64,000 bases of DNA from Reyranella massiliensis 521 (GTDB lineage Bacteria; Pseudomonadota; Alphaproteobacteria; Reyranellales; Reyranellaceae): positions 5,669,400 through 5,733,399 of the forward strand of contig NZ_HE997181.1 in the NCBI RefSeq assembly GCF_000312425.1. Reading direction: 5' to 3'. This document shows positions 1-7,166 of the stretch, one piece after another; the stretch's first letter is position 1, and every line of letters starts with the position of its first letter. The translations under genes were made by a program, and so were the position numbers. Under the pieces are notes generated by a model, which was given only the letters and a program-made list of their open reading frames with translations, was not told the DNA's origin and ran no database searches.

Positions 1-1
1 G

Positions 2-262
2 ATTGCCGGCCCCGAGGGCGTGAAGTGGGCGAAGGCGCTGGCGCAGAAGGAAGGCATCTTCACCGGCATCTCCGGCGGTTCGACCTTCGCCGTCGCTATG
101 CAGATCGCTGAGAAGGCGCCGCAGGGCTCGGTCGTGCTCTGCGTGCTGCCCGATACCGGCGAGCGCTATCTCTCGACGCCGCTCTTCGAGGGCATCGTCG
201 ACGGCATGGACGAGGAGGAGACGAAGATCTCCAAGTCCACGCCCGGCTATCAGATGGACTGA
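2..262 (+). CDS. cysK: Cysteine synthase A, C-terminal part (5' end outside window)
   Basis: PLP-dependent O-acetylserine sulfhydrylase, which makes cysteine from O-acetylserine and sulfide. Only the last 86 codons are present; the frame is open from base 2. The piece carries GIFTGISGGSTFA and the family's PDTGERYLST near its end, followed by a short acidic extension ending in GYQMD. The catalytic lysine lies upstream of the window. The gene converges on a leftward operon whose last stop is 18 bases away. Assignment to the CysK/CysM family is firm; CysK rather than another paralogue is likely. Confidence 0.88.
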   Translation: MAGPEGVKWAKALAQKEGIFTGISGGSTFAVAMQIAEKAPQGSVVLCVLPDTGERYLSTPLFEGIVDGMDEEETKISKSTPGYQMD

Positions 263-280
263 CGAACGCAGGCTTGAGGC

Positions 281-1363
281 TCAGCGATGCGGCTGGTGAC
301 GATAATGGTCGGCCAGCGCATCGCGGCCGAAGTCCGCCGTCAGGTCGCGCCACACGGCATGGATATGGTTGGCGCCGTTCTGCGTATTGTCGTGTTCGAT
401 CACGGTGACCGGGCCATGAACTCGGAAGTAATGCGCCTCGCCAGGCGTGAGTGAGCCTGCCCAGGCGAAGCGGAATGCCGTAATTCCCTGTTCCAGGGCG
501 CGTCGCTTCTGTGCTGCCACCAGATCGGGCGCCAGGGCGCCGAGAAAGCGATCCATCAACGCTTCGACGAGATTGCGCTGCGCGCCGTCGAGGTCGGCCA
601 ACAGCAGACCACGCGGGTCGCCCAAATCCCGCTCGCGCTGCGGGCTCGCCACGATCTCGCCGAAGGAACGATTGGCGATGAGGGCCGCTTGACGCTGCTG
701 GTCGGTGAGGCCAGCCATGATCTGGCGCGCCAGATCTTCCGACGTGCCCAGCAAACGAAAACCGCGATTGGGCCCGTCGCGCACCGTTGCCGGATGGGCG
801 CCGACGAAGAACGGCGTCACCGAAATACGACCTGCGACGGGCAGAGCCACGTTCAACGAAAGATGATGGCCCTCGAAACGCCAGCCCCAGGGAAAGCGGC
901 CAGGCGTGCCGAAGATCGAAACATAGTAGCGGCCGGGATCGCGGAAGCTGCCCTGTTGCTCCCGCAGCACGCCTTCGAGCAGGCGCACGCCGTCGAGCAG
1001 TTCCAGTCCGCGCGGATTCAACACCGACGCAAAGAGCGTGTGGGCGGCTTCGGCCTGATTGGGGCGCATCTCGCCCAGGCTCAACCCCGGGCGGGTGCGC
1101 GGGATGTAGTGCCAGTCCAGACGGTTGTCCGACTCGAAGGCGATCAACACCTTCTGGCGCTGGCCATCGTCGAGGCTTGTGAGAAACTGGGTCGCCGCTT
1201 CGGCAATGCGCTGTGCGGCGTCCACGGTCTGGGCGCTGGCAGCGCCGAAGGGCAACAGGCTCGCTGCCGCCAGTACGGCCCGCCGTGTCGGCGGACCATG
1301 CCCACCATGATGATGGTGGTGGTGATGTTCCTCGTCGTGCGGATGCCAGCCGTCGTGCGGCAT
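281..1363 (-). CDS. DUF3500 family exported protein with poly-His leader
   Basis: Protein of 360 aa. The C-terminal DNTQNGANHIHAVWRD segment is characteristic of DUF3500 proteins, whose function is not established. The N-terminus is odd: residues 1-23 hold seven consecutive histidines (13-19) plus other His, Asp and Glu. This is followed by TRRAVLAAASLL (26-37), a twin-arginine-like export signal with likely cleavage at ASA/Q near 44. It is the last gene of a leftward three-gene operon after dsbD and a redoxin, 10 bases behind the redoxin stop. The context suggests an envelope redox or metal-related job, but that is inference. Confidence 0.8.
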   Translation of the reverse strand: MPHDGWHPHDEEHHHHHHHGGHGPPTRRAVLAAASLLPFGAASAQTVDAAQRIAEAATQFLTSLDDGQRQKVLIAFESDNRLDWHYIPRTRPGLSLGEMRPNQAEAAHTLFASVLNPRGLELLDGVRLLEGVLREQQGSFRDPGRYYVSIFGTPGRFPWGWRFEGHHLSLNVALPVAGRISVTPFFVGAHPATVRDGPNRGFRLLGTSEDLARQIMAGLTDQQRQAALIANRSFGEIVASPQRERDLGDPRGLLLADLDGAQRNLVEALMDRFLGALAPDLVAAQKRRALEQGITAFRFAWAGSLTPGEAHYFRVHGPVTVIEHDNTQNGANHIHAVWRDLTADFGRDALADHYRHQPHR

Positions 1364-1373
1364 GGCGGGTCCG

Positions 1374-2015
1374 TCAGGTCGAGGTCTTGGGATACTTCAG
1401 CGTGCAGCCATACGGCCGTGTCGAGGAATCGGTGACCGGCTTGCCGGCCAGCACTTCGTCCATGCCGATGCGCACATACTGCTTGGCCTTGGGGATGTCG
1501 GCGACATCGGCCGACGGGATCGAGTCGATGCCGCCCTTGTAGACCAGCACGCCATTGGCATTGATGATGTACATGTGCGGCGTCACGGTGGCGCCGTAAG
1601 CGCGGGCGACCTGGCTCTTGGGATCGAGCAGCACGGCGGCCGGAGCGGCATCGCGGCTCTTGGTGAGATCGTTGGCCTGCTGGGCGGTGACGTAGCCCTG
1701 CTCGCCGGTCGCCGACGAAGCGACGGTCAGCCACACCACGCCCTTGCCTGCGGCCTCGCGCTGTTGCGTCTGCATGTTCTTGGCGTTGTAGTGCTTACGC
1801 ACATAGGGGCAGTCGTGGTTCGTCGTTTCGAGGACGACGACCTTGCCCTTCAGGTCGGCGAGCGACCAGGTCTTGCCGTTGCTGTCGACCGCCGTGAAAG
1901 CCGGCGCGGGCTTGCCGACATCGGGGCCGGTCGCCGCAAAGGCAGTGGCGGGAAGGAGGGCGGCGGCAGCAGTGCCCAGCATCAACGAACGACGGGGAAC
2001 GACAAGGTTCGACAT
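1374..2015 (-). CDS. Exported thioredoxin-like redoxin (AhpC/TSA type)
   Basis: Protein of 213 aa with a Tat-like leader (RR at 8-9, hydrophobic to about residue 28, AFA cleavage). The thioredoxin-fold core starts at GKPAPAF. The active-site position reads NHDCPYVRKHY, so C69 has no CxxC partner; the only other cysteine is C204 near the C-terminus. The cis-proline region is VTPHMY (145-150). Proteins with this CPYV arrangement are annotated as thioredoxin-family or redoxin proteins. It sits 9 bases after dsbD in the same operon, so DsbD is the natural electron donor (inference). The substrate is unknown. Confidence 0.82.
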   Translation of the reverse strand: MSNLVVPRRSLMLGTAAAALLPATAFAATGPDVGKPAPAFTAVDSNGKTWSLADLKGKVVVLETTNHDCPYVRKHYNAKNMQTQQREAAGKGVVWLTVASSATGEQGYVTAQQANDLTKSRDAAPAAVLLDPKSQVARAYGATVTPHMYIINANGVLVYKGGIDSIPSADVADIPKAKQYVRIGMDEVLAGKPVTDSSTRPYGCTLKYPKTST

Positions 2016-2024
2016 CTTCGCCTC

Positions 2025-4169
2025 CTAACGTTTGGTTTGCTCGATCGACGACAGCTCGGAGAGAACCAGCGCTTCGGTGAGAACCTGTGGCAGGATCTTC
2101 GGCTTCTCGGCGCCGGGCGCCCAGAAGAGATAGAGCGGTACGCCCGCCCGCCCGAGTTCCTTCAGCACGCCGGTGATTTCGGGGTCGCGGTTGGTCCAGT
2201 CGCCCTTAAGCTTGACGACCCCCGCCTGCTCGAAGGCCTTGCGGCTGGCTGCCGTCTCGAGCGCGACGCGCTCGTTCACCAGACACGTAATGCACCAGGC
2301 GGCAGTAAAGTCGACGAACACAGGTTTGCCGGCGGCTACGGCCTCGGCCATGCGCTCGCGGGAAAAGCGCTCCCAGCCGTCGAAGTTGACGCCGCCCGTG
2401 GCATTGCCCGAAGCAGACGCAGCCGTCGCCGGCCTGTCTTCGAGCTTCAGGACGACGCCGAAGGCCAGCAGGACGGCCACTGCGGCCACACCACGGCGCA
2501 GCCACGTGCCCGCCGACGCGGTCGAGCCGGCGCGCAGCAGCCAGATTGCAAAAGCAATCAGGACCATGCCACCCAGAGCGTAGAGCACGCCGTCGGCCCC
2601 CGTCTGCTGGGTCAGCACCCAGATCATCCAGACGGCGGAGGCGTACATCGGGAAGGCGAGGAACTGGCGCAGCCGGTCCATCCACGGACCGGGCCGCGGC
2701 ATCAGCCGCTGCAGCGCCGGCGTCATCGACAGGGCGAGATAGGGCAGTGCGAGGCCAAGCCCCATCGCCAGCAGTACGGCTACGGTCGCGGGGGCGGGTT
2801 GCGCGAGGGCAAAGCCCAGGGCCGCCGCCATGAACGGCGCGGTGCAGGGCGTCGCCACGATCACGGCCAGCACGCCGGTGAAGAAGGCGCCCGTCGTCCC
2901 GCCGCGCGCGACCAGGCCTTGGCCCATTCCGGCCAGCCGGTTGCCGACCTCGAACACGCCGGAGAGGTTCAGGCCGACCACGAAGAAGAGATAGGCGATC
3001 AGCAACGAGAAGATCGGCGACTGGAATTGGAAGCCCCAGCTTACCTCGCCGGCACCGGCGCGGATCGCGAGCACGAGCGCGGCCATGGCGGCGAAGGAAA
3101 CCAGCACGCCGGCCGTGTAGGCGAGCCCGTCGCGACGCATCTCGGCACGGTCATGGCCGGCCAGTCGTGCGAAGGCGGCGGCCTTCATGGCGAGCACCGG
3201 GAAAACGCAGGGCATCAGGTTGAGAATCAGGCCACCCAGCAGGGCAAAGAGCAGGGCCTGGACCAACGACAGCTCTTCGCTGCCGATGGCGCCGGCCAGC
3301 GAGGCGGAACTCGGCGTGAAGGCAGTATCGAGCTTCGCCGAAACATCGAAGGCCTGCTTCACCGTGCCGTCGGCTGTCTTCTCGGTCAGCACCAGCGTAC
3401 CGGCAAGCAGCGGCGGCAGGGCGGTCTTGGCATCGCCGCGCTTTAGCGGGATGCGGATGCCGTTCGTGTCGACCATGGCATTCTGCTTGGCCATGGTTGC
3501 GACCGGGCCCCACTCGGCAGGGAAGAAGTAGACGTTGCTGATCGTGTCGGCCTTCAGGCCCTTGGCGTCGATCACCAGCGTCGGATCGCCGGACTTGGCG
3601 ATGCCATAGCGCGCCGGCCACGGGCTCTCGGTCGGGATGCTGCGACGGGCCTGCTCGAACAAGGTGCGTATTGCCGGCGGCGCCGGAGTCGCCGCCGTGC
3701 CTGACGGCAGGGTCAGCTCGAACTTGCCTTCTTCCGGAATGCAGACGTCTTCGCAGACCAGCCAGTTGGCGGCAGCTTCGAGCTTCAGCGGACCCGCGAG
3801 GTCGGCCGGCGGCGTGATGCGCACCAGCAGCGTCGACTCGTCCTTGAAGCCGTAATTGATGATGCCACCAACCTCGAACAGGATCGGCGTGGGCCAAACG
3901 ATGGGATCGGCCTTGGCGCCCGGCGGCAAGGTCCAGGTGATTTCGGTCGGCAGTCCCGACTCGCCGGGGTTCTTCCAATAGGTGTGCCACTTCGGACGGA
4001 TCGTCTGGCGCAGCCCCACCCAGAAGGGCTCGCCGGGCTTCACCGTCGAGACGTCGGCCAGCAACTCGGTCCGCACATTGTCCGTCTGCACGACGGATTG
4101 CGCGAAGGCCGGCATCGCCGTGGCGATGGCGACCAGGATACCGAGCAAAAAAGCGGGAAAACGCGACAT
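2025..4169 (-). CDS. dsbD: Thiol:disulfide interchange protein DsbD/ScsB-like
   Basis: Inner-membrane reductase of 714 aa that carries electrons from cytoplasmic thioredoxin to the periplasm. Visible parts, in order: signal peptide 1-23; N-terminal periplasmic domain with C139/C143 (CEDVC); membrane domain from about 300 to 575 with the essential pair in NLMPCVFP (C321) and ATPCTAPF (C442); C-terminal thioredoxin domain with WCITC (C626/C629). All three cysteine pairs are present. It is the first gene of the dsbD-redoxin-DUF3500 operon. The 118 bases to the divergent hydrolase gene (4170-4287) should contain both promoters; I cannot single out one. Confidence 0.93.
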   Translation of the reverse strand: MSRFPAFLLGILVAIATAMPAFAQSVVQTDNVRTELLADVSTVKPGEPFWVGLRQTIRPKWHTYWKNPGESGLPTEITWTLPPGAKADPIVWPTPILFEVGGIINYGFKDESTLLVRITPPADLAGPLKLEAAANWLVCEDVCIPEEGKFELTLPSGTAATPAPPAIRTLFEQARRSIPTESPWPARYGIAKSGDPTLVIDAKGLKADTISNVYFFPAEWGPVATMAKQNAMVDTNGIRIPLKRGDAKTALPPLLAGTLVLTEKTADGTVKQAFDVSAKLDTAFTPSSASLAGAIGSEELSLVQALLFALLGGLILNLMPCVFPVLAMKAAAFARLAGHDRAEMRRDGLAYTAGVLVSFAAMAALVLAIRAGAGEVSWGFQFQSPIFSLLIAYLFFVVGLNLSGVFEVGNRLAGMGQGLVARGGTTGAFFTGVLAVIVATPCTAPFMAAALGFALAQPAPATVAVLLAMGLGLALPYLALSMTPALQRLMPRPGPWMDRLRQFLAFPMYASAVWMIWVLTQQTGADGVLYALGGMVLIAFAIWLLRAGSTASAGTWLRRGVAAVAVLLAFGVVLKLEDRPATAASASGNATGGVNFDGWERFSRERMAEAVAAGKPVFVDFTAAWCITCLVNERVALETAASRKAFEQAGVVKLKGDWTNRDPEITGVLKELGRAGVPLYLFWAPGAEKPKILPQVLTEALVLSELSSIEQTKR

Positions 4170-4287
4170 GATGGTTGATTAAGTGACCTCGGCCCATGGC
4201 GCTGGCAAGGCAATCCCGATCAACGCGGCGTGATATTTTGCCCTCGTGGAATCTACAGTCTAAGGTCTTGGTTCCATTGAGGAAATC

Positions 4288-5508
4288 ATGTTGCAGCTTT
4301 ATGAACGGCGTCTTCTGGGCGCGCTGGACGAACTGGCGGCGATCGGCGCCATCGACGGCGGCGGCTGTGCCCGTCTGGCTCTGACGGACGAGGACAGGGC
4401 AGGCCGCGATCTCGTCGTCGGCTGGATGAAGGAACTCGGCCTCGATGTGCGGGTCGACGCCATCGGTAATGTGATAGGATTGCGTGCCGGCCGCGAGAAC
4501 CTGGCCCCGATCATGACCGGCAGCCATATCGACACGGTCCGCACTGGCGGTCGCTACGACGGCAACTACGGTGTCCTGGCCGGCCTCGAAGTCGTGCGCG
4601 TCCTGAACGAGGCCAACATAACAACACGCCGGCCGATTGCCGTCGCCTTCTTCACCAACGAAGAGGGCGCGCGCTTCCAGCCCGACATGATGGGCAGCCT
4701 GACCTATGTCGGCGGCATCGGCCTCAACGAAGCCTATGCCGCTGTCGACAAGGAGGGGGCGTCGGTTGGCGACGAGCTGCGCCGTATCGGCTATCTCGGC
4801 GCCGCCAAGCCGGGTGCGATCAGGCCGCATGCCTTCGTCGAGCTGCATATCGAGCAGGGCCCGATCCTCGACGAGGAGAAGGTGCAGATCGGCGTCGTGG
4901 AAAGCGTACAGGGCATTTCGTGGACCGAGTACACGGTCACCGGCGTCTCCAACCATGCCGGCACGACGCCGATGCGGTTGCGACGCGATGCGGGCTACCT
5001 CGCAGCGTCGGTGAACCTCTTTGCCCGTAAGCTCGCCTGGGAGATGGGCGGCAATCAGGTCGCAACGGTGGGATCGCTGGCGCTGCGGCCCAACCTGATC
5101 AACGTCGTGCCCAACCGCGCGATCTTTGCGGTCGACCTGCGCAACACCGACGAGGCGAAGCTGCAGGAAGCCGAAGCAAGGGTCGCCGCGCATATCGCCG
5201 AGGTGGCGAAAGCCGAGCGGGTCGAGGTCGAGGCCAAGGTGCTGGCGCGCTTCGAGCCGGTGATCTTCGATACGGCCCTTGTCGGGAGGGTCGAGCATCA
5301 TGCCAAGGCATTGTCGCTCAGCACGCGTCGCATGCCCTCGGGCGCGGGTCACGATGCGCAGATGATGCAGCGCATATGCCCCACGGCGATGATCTTCGTG
5401 CCCTCGGTCGCGGGCCTCAGCCACAACGTCAAGGAGCACACCGAAGCCGCCGACCTCGTGGCCGGGGCCCAGGTACTCCTGAACCTGATTCTGGAACTTG
5501 CCGGCTGA
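4288..5508 (+). CDS. M20 family Zn hydrolase: N-carbamoyl-L-amino acid hydrolase / allantoate amidohydrolase type
   Basis: Protein of 406 aa, the usual length for this hydantoinase/carbamylase family, which cleaves carbamoyl groups or allantoate using two metal ions. Metal ligands are visible in GSHIDTV (H80), GRYDGNYG (D91), NEEGARF (E125/E126) and ELHIEQG, with later histidines in GAGHDAQM and SHNVKEH. The start is the ATG with GAGGA just upstream. No signal peptide, so cytoplasmic. The exact substrate (ureidopropionate, allantoate or an N-carbamoyl-L-amino acid) cannot be set from sequence. A GntR gene follows, and a D-carbamoylase lies 4 kb downstream. Confidence 0.88.
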   Translation: MLQLYERRLLGALDELAAIGAIDGGGCARLALTDEDRAGRDLVVGWMKELGLDVRVDAIGNVIGLRAGRENLAPIMTGSHIDTVRTGGRYDGNYGVLAGLEVVRVLNEANITTRRPIAVAFFTNEEGARFQPDMMGSLTYVGGIGLNEAYAAVDKEGASVGDELRRIGYLGAAKPGAIRPHAFVELHIEQGPILDEEKVQIGVVESVQGISWTEYTVTGVSNHAGTTPMRLRRDAGYLAASVNLFARKLAWEMGGNQVATVGSLALRPNLINVVPNRAIFAVDLRNTDEAKLQEAEARVAAHIAEVAKAERVEVEAKVLARFEPVIFDTALVGRVEHHAKALSLSTRRMPSGAGHDAQMMQRICPTAMIFVPSVAGLSHNVKEHTEAADLVAGAQVLLNLILELAG

Positions 5509-5510
5509 AA

Positions 5511-5521
5511 TTGTCTGACAA
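5511..5521. promoter_or_regulatory. Palindromic operator candidate for the adjacent GntR regulator
   Basis: TTGTCTGACAA is a perfect 11-bp palindrome with a single central base. It lies between the hydrolase stop and the gntR start, 24 bases ahead of that ATG. Short palindromes with this GT...AC spacing are typical of FadR-subfamily GntR operators. Binding is inferred, not shown. Confidence 0.5.
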
Positions 5522-5545
5522 CTTGGCAGGCGCTAGCATCGCCCG

Positions 5546-6280
5546 ATGACCGACAAGCAGCGGCAACGGCCTCCCAACAATCTGGCCGAGCAGGTAATGG
5601 CGCGGTTGAGCTCAGACATCCGGGGGGGGCGGCTGGCGCCGGGTGCGCGCCTGCCGACCGAGCAGGCACTGACGACCGAACTGGGCGTGAGCCGTACCGT
5701 GGTGCGCGAGGCGGTCGCTGCACTGCGTGCCGACGGCCTCGTGGTGACGCGCCGCGGCTCCGGCGCCTATGTCGCCGATCCTGCCGCCGGGCCGTTCCGT
5801 ATCGCCGCTTCGGGCGCCGCCGCTCTCGGCGACATCATTACGGTGATGGAGCTGCGGCTCGCGGTCGAAGTCGAGGCCGCGGCGCTGGCGACCGAGCGGG
5901 CGTCCCGCCGGCAGATCGCCATCATCCGTACGGCCTGGCGGTCGATCGACGCGGCATTGAAGCGTGGCGAGGGCGCCGTCGCCGAGGATTTCGCCTTCCA
6001 TCGTGCCATCGCCGAGGCGACCGGCAACGACCAGTTCCCCCGTTTTCTGGCCTATCTCGGCAGCCATGTGATCCCGCGCCAGAGTGTGCGGCTCAGCGTC
6101 GACACGCCGGCCGAGCGACGTACCTATCTGGAACGCATCCAGCATGAGCACGCGCGCATTGTTTCTACCATCTCGGAGGGCGATCCCGCCGAGGCCCGCC
6201 GCGCTATGCGCGAGCACCTGACGCGCTCGCTGGAGCGCTATCGCACCCTTGCCGGAGGAATGAAGAATGGCCGACGCTAG
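5546..6280 (+). CDS. FadR-subfamily GntR transcriptional regulator
   Basis: Protein of 244 aa with an N-terminal winged helix-turn-helix (about 15-80; RLPTEQALTTELGVSRTVV and VVTRRGSGAYV are diagnostic) and an all-helical FCD ligand-binding domain (about 90-235). Its 3' end overlaps the uronate-dehydrogenase-like gene by 14 bases, so the two are co-transcribed. A palindrome 24 bases upstream suggests autoregulation. The ligand is probably a small acid such as a uronate or related metabolite, judged only from the coupled enzyme. Confidence 0.9.
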   Translation: MTDKQRQRPPNNLAEQVMARLSSDIRGGRLAPGARLPTEQALTTELGVSRTVVREAVAALRADGLVVTRRGSGAYVADPAAGPFRIAASGAAALGDIITVMELRLAVEVEAAALATERASRRQIAIIRTAWRSIDAALKRGEGAVAEDFAFHRAIAEATGNDQFPRFLAYLGSHVIPRQSVRLSVDTPAERRTYLERIQHEHARIVSTISEGDPAEARRAMREHLTRSLERYRTLAGGMKNGRR

Positions 6281-7088
6281 GAAGATCCTGTTCACCGGAG
6301 CGGCCGGCGGCATCGGCACCATGATCCGGCCGATGCTGGCCAAGCTCTATCCCGGGCTGGTGCTGAGCGACAGGGTCGAGCCCAAGGACCTGCTGCCGAC
6401 GGAGACTTTCATTGCCGCCGACCTCACGAAGCCGGACGAAGTCGCGGCCGCGGTGAAGGGCGTCGACAGCGTCATCCATCTCGGCGGTTTCTCGGTCGAA
6501 GGGCCGTGGGACACGATCCTGCAATCCAACATCATCGGCTGCTACAACATATTCGAGGCCGCGCGCGCGGCCGGCGTGAAACGGCTGATCTTCGCCTCGT
6601 CCAACCATGCGATCGGCTTCTATCCGCGCAAGCGCCGGATCGGGCCGAACGTCACGGTGCGGCCCGACAGCCGTTACGGCGTCAGCAAGGCCTTCGGCGA
6701 GGCGCTGGGGGCGCTCTATTCCGACAAGCACGGCATGGCCGTGACCTGCCTCCGGATCGGCAATGTCGGTCCCAAGCCGCTCGACGTGCGCCGGCTTTCG
6801 ATCTGGATCTCGCCCGAGGACATCGTGCAGCTCATCCGCATTGGGCTGGAGCATCCCGACATCCGGTTCGAGATCCTCTACGGCGCCTCCGACAATGCTG
6901 CGGGCTGGTGGGACAATTCCCGCGCCACCGAACTCGGCTATCGCCCGACGGCCAAGTCGGAGGATCACCGGGCGCACGCCGAAGCGGAACAGGCGAAGAT
7001 CGGCCCCGACCCCGTGGGCGATCTTTTCCAGGGCGGTACTTTCTGCTCCGCCGAATTCACCAACGACGTGAAGCGCGCAGGGCCTTGA
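6267..7088 (+). CDS. NAD-dependent epimerase/dehydratase, uronate dehydrogenase-like
   Basis: Short-chain extended-SDR protein of 273 aa. The Rossmann motif is TGAAGGIG (10-17). The catalytic Ser is in FASSNH (111/112) and the YxxxK pair is Y137/K141 in RYGVSKAFGE. The SSNHAIGFYP and DNSRATELGY segments resemble bacterial uronate dehydrogenases, which oxidise galacturonate or glucuronate to aldarolactones. It overlaps the GntR regulator by 14 bases. SDR substrate assignment by motif is imprecise; another sugar substrate is possible. Confidence 0.8.
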   Translation: MADARKILFTGAAGGIGTMIRPMLAKLYPGLVLSDRVEPKDLLPTETFIAADLTKPDEVAAAVKGVDSVIHLGGFSVEGPWDTILQSNIIGCYNIFEAARAAGVKRLIFASSNHAIGFYPRKRRIGPNVTVRPDSRYGVSKAFGEALGALYSDKHGMAVTCLRIGNVGPKPLDVRRLSIWISPEDIVQLIRIGLEHPDIRFEILYGASDNAAGWWDNSRATELGYRPTAKSEDHRAHAEAEQAKIGPDPVGDLFQGGTFCSAEFTNDVKRAGP

Positions 7089-7166
7089 CGGCCCTGCGAC
7101 GACCGCGATGAAATAAGCCCCAGTTCAACTCGCGATTGATTGGCGCTTGCCGAAGCGGGGCGTGGC

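Noticed and set aside
1362..5439. Long plus- and minus-strand open frames of about 700 codons over the dsbD/hydrolase region
   Set aside because: They overlap genes with strong motif support and contain no recognisable domain; typical GC-rich shadows.
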